NCBI GenBank assembly: GCA_002430605.1
Contig: DJBY01000111.1
Coordinates: 7,145-22,257 of the forward strand
Direction: 5' to 3'
Length of the DNA: 15,113 bases
Origin: Opitutia bacterium UBA5964
GTDB taxonomy: Bacteria > Verrucomicrobiota > Verrucomicrobiia > Opitutales > Coraliomargaritaceae
The notes under the pieces are model-generated. The model was not told where the DNA came from, did no database searches, and saw only the letters and a list, made by a program, of their open reading frames with translations. Both the position numbers and the translations under genes were made by a program. The first letter of the stretch is position 1. Every line of letters begins with the position of its first letter. This document shows, piece by piece, positions 1-7,400 of the stretch.

Positions 1-15
1 CAACATCGGCTGAAC

Positions 16-32
16 GTGGGCGAGTCGCCCAC
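16..32. repeat. Short perfect palindrome, GTGGGCGA-g-TCGCCCAC
   Basis: Two 8-base arms (16-23 and 25-32) are exact reverse complements around a single central base. As RNA it would form about a 6-bp GC-rich stem with a small loop. No T-tract follows in either direction, so it is not a standard terminator. It lies downstream of the minus-strand operon and its terminator. It could be one copy of a dispersed palindromic element, or part of whatever lies left of the window. No coding potential is seen in 1-56. Confidence 0.5.
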
Positions 33-56
33 ACTCCTATTGCTGGTCGATCACAC

Positions 57-87
57 AAAAAAGGCAGCCGATCATTCGGCTGCCTTT
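57..87 (-). terminator. Rho-independent terminator of the ExbB/ExbD/TonB-vWA operon
   Basis: A perfect 12-bp stem (60-71 with 76-87) closes a 4-base loop. Read on the minus strand it is followed directly by a run of six T (62 down to 57, partly overlapping the stem base). It begins 32 bases after the stop codon of the minus-strand gene ending at 120, so it terminates that transcription unit. In the plus direction the T-run after the stem is only three bases, so it acts mainly on the minus strand. Confidence 0.9.
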
Positions 88-119
88 CGGTTGAAAGAGG
101 TGTTTATGCGCTGCTAGGA

Positions 120-1505
120 TTAGTTATTTGTTGCCTTTGAACTGCCTGCGCTCTTGATCTCGTCGCCGCCACGGATCACACGATTCTTACCGCCGAAGAG
201 GCGCACGAATTGATCCAGTTGTTTTTTCGCATTTTCATTGAACGTCTCATCGCCAGCAAGGAAAAGTATCACGTTGACCGAGGGCACCGGTTTGTCGTTA
301 TTCTCGTAGAGTTTCTCGACCAGCTTGCGGAAATATTTCGATACGTCGCTATCTTTGAGCCACTCGGGTTGTGGTCCATGTCCTGGATGGTCAGTGGTCC
401 AATTCAGGCCAAGTTCTCTGGCATTGGAATAAACGCCATGTCGTTGATTCAGCACGCGTGGTGGCTGGCCTTTCTTTTTGCGGTCGGCATCGATCTTCGC
501 CATCGTCGCATTAATTCTACTTTGCATTTTAGGGACTTCCGCCATATGTTTGGCGAGTTGCTCAATGTAGCCGCGCTGTGCGATTGTGCGTGCCCAGTCA
601 GCTTGTGCGCGTTCGCTCGGTGGGGAGCGTAGGGGACCGAAGCCACTATGATAGGCAGTAATAAAAAAGATCGCATCCACCTGCTGTTCCAATGCCACTT
701 GAGTGATGAAACAAGTTTCGTTACCTGAGTGGCCTGACCACGGTAAGATCTTATGCACTTGCTCGTCAGGAAGTGCCTGAAGCTTAGGAGTGCTTGCCCG
801 AGGGTTGCCTTCGAGCCCCACCTTTTCTGCGGTGGCATTGATTGGGTTGATCCATTGGATCAGCTGCTGGGTTGTTTCTGAGCCTGCTGCCACGAGTTGT
901 GGCCTGAACAGCATAATCTTTCTTCCATCTTGTAACATGACATTAAACAAGGTGCCGGCGGAGAGGTTGCCGACCATGTCGGTGATTTCGTCCTTGATGA
1001 TCTTGTAGCTATTGAGGCCGCCTTTTTGGTCGGTTACCATTTGGCGGTTGGCATCGATCACAAACAAGATGCGCTCGCCGCGTGTCTTGAGACCGAAGAC
1101 GCTGACATCGGACAAGCCCATGCCGATACTCCCGCGGGTGCCGCCGAGCAGGCTACCGCCGCTCATGCCACCGAGGCCTGCGCTGACGGTGAAGTTTTGC
1201 TCCATGCTAGGCAAATTGACGTCTACATTGGCCACTGCGATGTTCGCCACCGGACGCATGGTCAGGTTTTGTGACAATGCATTTTGCTTGGGCTGCTGAG
1301 GCCTGATCTGCACTTTGACCGGTGGTGGCGGTTCTTCTTGTTCCACGACGGGCGGCTCTTCGAATTGCGCCTCAGAGGGAACGACAAATTTGTAGATCGT
1401 GATACTTCCGAGAATAAGCGCTGCAAGCAGATGAATGGCTACGCTGATGACGATGACCTTCAGCAGCAGCGGATTTATTTTTCGTTTTTTGGTAGTAGGC
1501 AGCAT
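120..1505 (-). CDS. TonB-like energy transducer with degenerate vWA-like domain (461 aa)
   Basis: Residues 1-12 are basic (KKRK at 6-9) and residues 13-42 form one transmembrane helix. That helix contains S21-VAI-H25, the SxxxH spacing that in TonB and TolA is needed for coupling to ExbB/ExbD or TolQ/TolR. A short acidic/Pro-rich stalk follows (49-74), then a Gly-rich linker (109-130). From about 144 the order of strands and helices resembles a von Willebrand factor A domain: RILFVIDANRQ (145-155), VDAIFFITA (276-284) and VNVILFLAGDE (410-420). The metal-site motif DxSxS reads D151-A-N-R-Q and the later acidic position is lost, so metal binding is doubtful. About 115 polar residues (291-405) are inserted before the last strand. 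There is no TonB C-terminal domain. It is the last gene of the ExbB/ExbD operon, starts with ATG and has no Shine-Dalgarno. The transducer role is a strong inference; the vWA call rests on fold pattern only. Confidence 0.8.
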   Translation of the reverse strand: MLPTTKKRKINPLLLKVIVISVAIHLLAALILGSITIYKFVVPSEAQFEEPPVVEQEEPPPPVKVQIRPQQPKQNALSQNLTMRPVANIAVANVDVNLPSMEQNFTVSAGLGGMSGGSLLGGTRGSIGMGLSDVSVFGLKTRGERILFVIDANRQMVTDQKGGLNSYKIIKDEITDMVGNLSAGTLFNVMLQDGRKIMLFRPQLVAAGSETTQQLIQWINPINATAEKVGLEGNPRASTPKLQALPDEQVHKILPWSGHSGNETCFITQVALEQQVDAIFFITAYHSGFGPLRSPPSERAQADWARTIAQRGYIEQLAKHMAEVPKMQSRINATMAKIDADRKKKGQPPRVLNQRHGVYSNARELGLNWTTDHPGHGPQPEWLKDSDVSKYFRKLVEKLYENNDKPVPSVNVILFLAGDETFNENAKKQLDQFVRLFGGKNRVIRGGDEIKSAGSSKATNN

Positions 1506-1544
1506 CTGGGAGAAATTATAAGCGAGCGTTTTTTGGGAAGTCGA
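1506..1544 (-). promoter_or_regulatory. Possible internal promoter giving a near-leaderless mRNA
   Basis: On the minus strand a perfect TATAAT (1520-1515) is preceded, 18 bases upstream, by TCGACT (1544-1539), which matches four of six bases of the -35 consensus. The ATG of the TonB/vWA gene begins only 10 bases after TATAAT. Transcription starting about 7 bases downstream of the -10 would leave a leader of roughly 0-3 bases. It lies in the only wide gap of the operon (100 bases), and the gene has no Shine-Dalgarno. All of this is from inspection; chance occurrence is possible. Confidence 0.4.
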
Positions 1545-1605
1545 CCAAACAAAGCCGGTTGTTGCAGCCGAGCGCGTGGGGTCGAATCAGATCAATCGAA
1601 CATTG

Positions 1606-2040
1606 CTAGAGCGCGTATGCGGTGAACGAGACTTTGGTAATATCAGCCTTGGCACAGGCATTCAGTGCATCGATTGAACGTTGGTGCGGCGAGTCAGGAT
1701 CGGCCTGGATCTTCACCACGATATCATCGCCCACTCGGTCCGAAGACATGCGCAGCCGCGTGAGTGTGCTAGAGAGACGTGCCATGACACGGTCATCCGA
1801 AGCGTCCATTGGTGCACCGTTGAGCAAGATCAAGCCATTGGGAAAGATCTCGATGATATGTTCGCTGGGCAATTTGAGGTTCTCGGCAGGTGGGGTCGCG
1901 CTGGGTAATTTGATCCCAACATCGGCCTCTTGTTGCAGCGGCAGGAACATGAAATAAACGAGCAGCAAGAACACGATGTCGATCATCGGGGTGATATCGA
2001 CTTTTTCTTCTGATTCTAAAACTTTGTTAACAGCAGCCAC
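1606..2040 (-). CDS. ExbD/TolR family proton-channel subunit, second copy (144 aa, GTG start)
   Basis: This is a small inner-membrane protein with one N-terminal transmembrane helix (about 17-35) and a periplasmic domain. The helix carries the family motif TPMIDIVFLLLVYFM. Asp21 matches the proton-carrying Asp25 of E. coli ExbD. The remaining ~105 residues fit the ExbD/TolR periplasmic fold, with the typical VVKIQADPDSP strand (residues 108-118) near the end. The start codon is GTG (2040-2038), only three bases after the stop of the preceding exbD, which points to translational coupling; no Shine-Dalgarno is seen. It differs clearly from the other ExbD here in its periplasmic half, so the two are old paralogues or differently specialised subunits, not a recent duplication. 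With ExbB it should form the proton-driven motor that moves the TonB-like protein. Confidence 0.92.
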   Translation of the reverse strand: MAAVNKVLESEEKVDITPMIDIVFLLLVYFMFLPLQQEADVGIKLPSATPPAENLKLPSEHIIEIFPNGLILLNGAPMDASDDRVMARLSSTLTRLRMSSDRVGDDIVVKIQADPDSPHQRSIDALNACAKADITKVSFTAYAL

Positions 2041-2043
2041 AGT

Positions 2044-2448
2044 TTAATTTTTATTGGAGGCAAAAATGAGGTCATAGATGCCAGCTTCAGCGCAGGCCTC
2101 CATGACGCGGTTGACATAACGGTGTGCAGTTTTCGCGTCAGCTCGAAGAAACACTTTCAGAGTGGGCTGAGCGGCGCGCCCGGCGGCTAATGCTTGGGGC
2201 AGTGCCTCGTAGCTGATTGGCGTCGAGCCGAGGAAAGCCTGGCCGCTGATATCAACGGAGATGTATTGGCGTTCGCCTGGTTCTTCTGGGATGCTCGACT
2301 GATTGGCATCCGGCAGCTTGAGTTCAATGAGTTCGGCGCTAATGAAGCTGATCAATGTCATGAAAAACGCGATGAGCAGGAACACGATGTCAATCATCGG
2401 AGTCAGTTCAAACTCCGGATCAACTTCTTCTGGGGACCATGTTTTCAT
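2044..2448 (-). CDS. ExbD/TolR family proton-channel subunit, first copy (134 aa)
   Basis: A short cytoplasmic N-terminus (ending ...DPEFEL) leads into a transmembrane helix with the family motif TPMIDIVFLLIAFFM. Asp20 is the expected proton-binding residue. The periplasmic part contains the ExbD-type strand LKVFLRADAKTAH (residues 96-108) and a C-terminal helix (YVNRVMEACAEAGI). Length is normal for the family. It starts with ATG 25 bases after the exbB stop and ends three bases before the GTG of the second exbD. Two adjacent exbD genes after a single exbB recall the Myxococcus AglRQS motor, where one TolQ-like and two TolR-like proteins work together. The sequence supports the family assignment well; partner specificity (TonB-like, Tol-like or other) cannot be read from it. 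Confidence 0.93.
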   Translation of the reverse strand: MKTWSPEEVDPEFELTPMIDIVFLLIAFFMTLISFISAELIELKLPDANQSSIPEEPGERQYISVDISGQAFLGSTPISYEALPQALAAGRAAQPTLKVFLRADAKTAHRYVNRVMEACAEAGIYDLIFASNKN

Positions 2449-2473
2449 CGGTTAGTAATCGCAGGTGTTTGGA

Positions 2474-3274
2474 TTAGCGATTGCTGATCGCAGTGCTGAG
2501 TGTGAATTGCAGGTCTCCCACGACACGCGCGACACGGGAAGTGATCTTGCCGTATTTATTCTTGAAAAAGAAGAAGAAGAACATGGCAGGAATACCGACG
2601 ATCATGCCGCTGGCGGTGGTAATCAAGGCTTCAGAAATATTACCCGCAAGCGCTTGGGCATTGGCAGCGCCTTCAGAGCCGATCACATTGAAGGCCTTGA
2701 CCATACCAGAGACGGTTCCGAGTAGCCCGACCATGGGGGCCAGTGATCCGATCACGGAGAGGTAATTGATTAAGATGAATGGGCTGGCGAGTTCTTCGGC
2801 CGAAGCTTCTTCGACCGCTTCCTTGACCTGTTCTGGATTGTAGCGGGTGATGTCGACACGTACCAACCCTGCATGGATGATGTTAGTCGAAGGTGCTGGG
2901 TTCTCATCGCAGATGGAGCGGGCTTTTTCAATATCCAGTGCTAGCAGCGCAGCATCGATCTCTGGCAGCACTGAAGGCTGCAGGATTTGATTCGGATTAA
3001 TCGCCATGAAGTTGTAAACGATCAGTCCGAATGCCGAGATCGACAGGAGTGTGAGTGGATACATGGCCCAGCCGCCATTCTTATACATATCGATCAGGGA
3101 TTGATCGCCCGCTGCGGCTTCGGCAGTCGCAGCCTGTTCGGTTGCCTCGACTGACTCGACGGTTGCTTCTTCAGTTTGTGCGCTGAGGGATTGGGTCATT
3201 GTCCATTGCGTGACGACGGCAAATAGGGCGATCGCGGCAAAGGAAGGAAGGAGGCGGAACTTTGATAGCTTCAT
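2474..3274 (-). CDS. ExbB/TolQ/MotA proton-channel protein with N-terminal signal peptide (266 aa)
   Basis: Residues 1-32 look like a cleavable signal peptide ending SLSA before Q33. Next comes an Ala/Glu/Gln-rich periplasmic stretch (33-58). The ExbB core has a first transmembrane helix at about 70-90, a cytoplasmic region (about 95-160), and the channel helices at about 165-195 and 213-237. The family signature APMVGLLGTVSGM (179-191) is present, including the Thr of GLLGTVSGM that lines the ion path in ExbB/TolQ. The third helix ends in six consecutive Phe (232-237). An extra N-terminal signal-peptide segment is known in some ExbB branches, for example in pseudomonads, and is absent from E. 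coli ExbB. It starts with ATG and has no Shine-Dalgarno. It forms the channel ring for the two ExbD proteins encoded next to it. Confidence 0.94.
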   Translation of the reverse strand: MKLSKFRLLPSFAAIALFAVVTQWTMTQSLSAQTEEATVESVEATEQAATAEAAAGDQSLIDMYKNGGWAMYPLTLLSISAFGLIVYNFMAINPNQILQPSVLPEIDAALLALDIEKARSICDENPAPSTNIIHAGLVRVDITRYNPEQVKEAVEEASAEELASPFILINYLSVIGSLAPMVGLLGTVSGMVKAFNVIGSEGAANAQALAGNISEALITTASGMIVGIPAMFFFFFFKNKYGKITSRVARVVGDLQFTLSTAISNR

Positions 3275-3332
3275 AACGGTTTGGTATTAAAGACTGATGA
3301 TTGAGTGTGTTGTTGTTTTGTGAAGTGATAGA

Positions 3333-4448
3333 TTAACTACTTGGAGGCGCGGGTTCTGGCTTTGGCAGTTTGCTGAGTGATTCGGCGGCACGCTCGGCCC
3401 ATGGGGAATCGGGATAGAGTACTGTGATTTCGAACCAGACATTCCGCGCGGCAATCGGGTCAGCGGCGCGTGCGTAGCAATCGCCGATCAGGAAGAGCAT
3501 TTCCGGCACCCAGACGTAAGAGGTCTGCGCACGAACGAAGCCACGGGTAAGGACATCGAGTGCCGCGTCATAGTTCTTATTGCGATGCTCGCGCGAGCCT
3601 TGCAGGAGCTTGTATAAAGAGAACAGGCGGTCTTTGCCATCCGGCTCTTTCATGCTGTCGATCATTGGAGAGGCTTCATCGACACGGTCGGCGAGCACCA
3701 GACTGTAGGCCAGCCACATGCGCACGTTCTTGCGCACTTCTTCCGGCACGGATCCTTCGATCTCGCGATAGAGCGGAATCACGGCTTCATATTCACCTGC
3801 GCCGCGCAGTGCATCGGCGGCGCTCACAACTTCGGTGATATTGGCTGCGTACGCACCACTTTTAGGCAGTTCACGGGCAATCCGTGCGGCTGCATCGAAG
3901 TCTTCTTCGGCGATGTGGCTGTGCATCAGTTGAATCGCCAGTTGGCTATATTTGATGTCGACCTTATCGAGTGGGATGCGGCGGAGTAAGTCGTCAGCTT
4001 CGTAGAGTTCACCAGCGCTTATCAGGCTGCCGATCAAGGCGCGAAGGGGCGAGTGCAATTGGCTGAACAACTCCGGAACCTGACTGAATTTGACCAGCGG
4101 ATAGACCACCGGACGCAATACTTCGACTGCGCCGGCGTCGTTGCCATCTCGGATCAGTCGGTTTGCTTTTTGCATCTCGCTGACGTCGAAACGCAGTGTA
4201 TTCACCATCGATTCGCTAACAGGGAGCGATATTTCGCCGACTCCGCCATCAACCGTTATTTCCGCAACCAACATGCCATCTTTAAAATTGATAAATTTAA
4301 GTGTCTGCTTCGAGCGTGCGTTGACTTGCTCAATATAGACGGGTTGATTGCCAAACTCTGCCCAGTAGGCATTTTCGGCAAAACTGAGGAGTGAGAAACC
4401 TAGAGAGAGGGCTGCGAAGAGCAGGGCTTTGAGTGAAAAGTAACGCAT
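3333..4448 (-). CDS. Secreted TPR-type protein of the ExbB/ExbD operon (371 aa)
   Basis: The start chosen is the ATG at 4448, which gives a good signal peptide (MRYFSLKALLFAALSLGFSL, likely cut after SFA24). The open frame continues 69 codons upstream into the neighbouring gene, but that part is Arg/Ser/Thr-rich, out of frame with a clear coding sequence, and lies before the signal peptide. Residues 25-88 are strand-rich (WAEFGNQPVYIEQV, FINFKDGMLVAEITV) and may form a small beta domain. Residues 90-360 are helical with TPR-like pairs, and the last repeat (YPDSPWAERAAESLSKL, 345-361) resembles the C-terminal repeats of YbgF/CpoB. It ends in a Pro/Ser tail. It lies 17 bases after the larger TPR gene and 58 before exbB. 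It is probably periplasmic and a partner of the motor; its exact role is unknown. Confidence 0.85.
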   Translation of the reverse strand: MRYFSLKALLFAALSLGFSLLSFAENAYWAEFGNQPVYIEQVNARSKQTLKFINFKDGMLVAEITVDGGVGEISLPVSESMVNTLRFDVSEMQKANRLIRDGNDAGAVEVLRPVVYPLVKFSQVPELFSQLHSPLRALIGSLISAGELYEADDLLRRIPLDKVDIKYSQLAIQLMHSHIAEEDFDAAARIARELPKSGAYAANITEVVSAADALRGAGEYEAVIPLYREIEGSVPEEVRKNVRMWLAYSLVLADRVDEASPMIDSMKEPDGKDRLFSLYKLLQGSREHRNKNYDAALDVLTRGFVRAQTSYVWVPEMLFLIGDCYARAADPIAARNVWFEITVLYPDSPWAERAAESLSKLPKPEPAPPSS

Positions 4449-4465
4449 CCGTTGGTGTGGGGCTG

Positions 4466-7400
4466 TTATGACTGGGGCGATGGAGCGACTGTTGGTTGTA
4501 GTTCCTTCAGTTTCGCTTGAATGGCTTCGACGAGTGCTGCGGGTGCCGTCTCTGCGAGTGTCTCGCTTGCCTCGGTGAGTGTCGCAATCGCGTCGACCTT
4601 TGCTCCCATGCCTAAAAGGGCTTCGGCATCCGCAAGATAGGCGCGTGCGCACCATTCGCTAAATTGAGAATAGCCGAGGAAGGTGCGCTCGAAGAACCCA
4701 TGCGCTTCGGCATATTTGCTCTCAGCCATGTAGGCCTCGCCTGTTTGGAACAGGGCACGAGCGTGAACGAAGCCGCGCCAGTCCGGCACGCGAAGGATAT
4801 ATTGATATTTCTCGCGGGCTTCCTCGCCGCGGCCCATCGAGGAGAGTAATTCGCCTTGGCGTAGGATGACTCCGGGGAGTTTCGGTGTGCTAGGGAATTG
4901 AGCTTGAATTGCTTCGAGATAGTTGAGTGCGCTGGGTTTGTCGTCGCGTTGTTCACTAACGTCGGCAAGGCGCATGTAGGCTACGATGGCAGCATCGTCT
5001 ATCGGGTATTCCGTGAGCACTGTATTCCATGCTTCCACTGCGAAGTCGAGCCGATCAGCACGAGAGTAGTCGGCGACATAGAGCAGTACGCGCGGAGTGA
5101 CTTCGCTTAAGAACGCGCTGTCGTAAGTTTGTGTGGGTGCAAGTTCGATATCGCTACGGTAGAGACCCATCAACATACGGGTTTCGGCGACCCGTTGCTT
5201 GGCGGCTTTAAACTTGGCGAGTTTGTCGCGGAAGAAATCGCCCGGCGTCTCTTTTGGGTAGTCGGCCAATTGCTTGCGGTAGATCGCGGTGACTTCGCTG
5301 ATCGGAGCGAGGTCTTCGACTAGCCATTCGCCGAATTGTGGGTGGTTGCGCAGGCGATTGTAGAGTGTCTGATCGAGATCGCTGTTGACGTAGAAGTATT
5401 CAAACAAGTAGCCGCGATCGGTAACGATTTGAGTGCGGAATTCAATATCGTTGTCGAGCATGTCGAGAAATTCGACGGTCTTTTCCAATGTGGCCTTGTT
5501 GGTGTTGTATTTTTCTGCGTAGCCTTCGACCAGCGTATCGACGCCAGCATTATCCGGATCGTTGGCGAATAGCTCGATGTATTTACGATAGAGCGCCAGC
5601 ATTTGATTGGGCTGACGGAGGAATTCGTAAGCGCGGCCGAGTTCGAAGATCGCATCGGTGAGTCGGCCATCTTCGCCGAAACGATCGGTGTAGGCCTTAA
5701 AGTGTGCGGCCATGTCTTCGTAGCGCTGTAATGTCTCATAGATCGTGCCCATGCTGAAAGCGGTACCATCGTGGATGTCTTGCAGCGTGGTGATTTCGTC
5801 CGCCCGCTTGAAGTGCTTGAGTGCGAGTTCGTAATCGCCAGCCAGATTCTCCACTTCGCCGAGGAAATAGTAGGCTTGGTCAAGTGCGTTGCCGCGTGGA
5901 TATTTCTTGGTGTAGCTGTAGAGTGTCTCGCGTGCGGCTTCAAAGTTTTGCGCATAAAATTGGGAAGCACCTTTACGCAGCAGGCCGTCTTCGGCGTAGA
6001 GGCTAGTTGGATATTGCTTCAGCAGGCTGTCGAAGCTTTGAACGGCGTCGGCGAATTTACTGGTTTGCAGTTCAGAGATGCCGCGCCAGTAAAACAGGCC
6101 GTCTTCGAAAATCGGGTTTTGGTGCAGTCTGAGCCATTGGTTGCACTGTTGGATGACATCTTCAAACTGCTCATTCTCCATTTTGTTGCCTGCCCAGAGT
6201 GCGAGCATGTTGCTGGATACGGGGTCGAGCGGATGGCTGTCGAGGAAGTCTTTGGCGATTTGAACATACTCGGTTGTGTCGCCGCCGGCTTTCAGGGTGC
6301 TGGCGAGGGCGATGGTGATATCTGAGTAATAGTCGCCTTGCGGGAATTGATTGCGATAGGACCTGCCCACGGTGATGGCGGTCTCGGTTTTTTTGAGCTG
6401 GAGGGCGTTTGAGAAGGTCGCGTAGGTGTAGAATTCGGTCTGCGCATCCTTCGGGTTCTCGGTCATTAAGTCGAAGAACATCCAGAAGGCTTCGTAGCGA
6501 CGGGCGGTCTTGGTATAATTACGTGCGCGGCGCACCAGTAATTCGTTGCGCAGTGTAGGCAGTGTGCGGAGCTGCGCAACCGTTGCTTCGAGGTTCTGGA
6601 TTTCTTGCTTGAGGCGCTCGGTCGTTTCTTCGCTGCGCCCAATACTGGTGTTGAATTTGATCTGGGCCTGTTTGTCTGCCATCACCGCTTCATTATGCTC
6701 GATCATGATGTCGGTGGTCTTGATCAAGTTGAGCAAAATGGCGGCATCGCTGAGGCGAGCTTGGGCGACCATGGTATCGCTGCTCTTCAGTAGGGCGACG
6801 TTGAGTCGCGGCAAGTAACGCACTTCGGATTCGCGAGCGAGCATCGGTAGCAGCGACATCGCGTCGTCGAGACGTTTCTCTGTGACAAATGCTTCGAAGC
6901 TGGCGGCTGCGGCCCAGGCTTGGTCTTCGAAGTTGCGCGATGTGTTCATCAACTTGGTGAAGATCGGTAGGCCACCTTTCCAGTCGCCCTTATTATAATA
7001 GATCTGTGTGAGATCTTTGAGTAGCTTACTTTCCTGCTGTAGGTTGAGGCGGAAGGAGTAGGTGCCATCCAGCAATTGCTTCATTAAGGCGATCGCGTCG
7101 TCTTCGCGCTTTAAGATGCGTAGCACATCGATCTTCTTTAAGAGAGCGTCTTTGACCTTGGGACTATCGGGGTAGTCTTTTTGAAGCTTGTCATACCATT
7201 TCAGGGTTTGGTTGAGTTCACCTCCGTTTTGCGTGGCGACAAAGCGCTGAATGTGAGCCGTACCAAGCAGGAAGATAGGGAAGTCGAGCTTGATCTCCGA
7301 GTTATCACTCGCTTCGACGCGCTTGATTAACTCCTCTAGAAATGGCATCGCCTGCTCCAATTGGCCTGCTTCGACCAGCGCATTGGCTTGCCCCTGCAGA

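Noticed and set aside
449..838. Minus-strand 129-codon frame within the TonB/vWA gene
   Set aside because: Same strand but another frame of a gene with better evidence; the translation is Arg/Trp/Ser-rich without structure.
120..1505. Calling the last operon gene tonB or tolA
   Set aside because: Only the N-terminal helix and Pro-rich stalk match; the C-terminal domain of TonB or TolA is absent, so a gene symbol would mislead.
4449..4655. 69-codon upstream extension of the 371-aa TPR gene
   Set aside because: It overlaps the end of the 1022-aa TPR gene in another frame, is Arg/Ser/Thr-rich with no recognisable fold, and would bury a clear signal peptide that begins at 4448.
5771..6325. Long plus-strand open frame (184 codons) opposite the large TPR gene
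   Set aside because: It is antisense to a convincing TPR coding sequence and its translation has no domain; such open frames are expected opposite GC-rich codon patterns.
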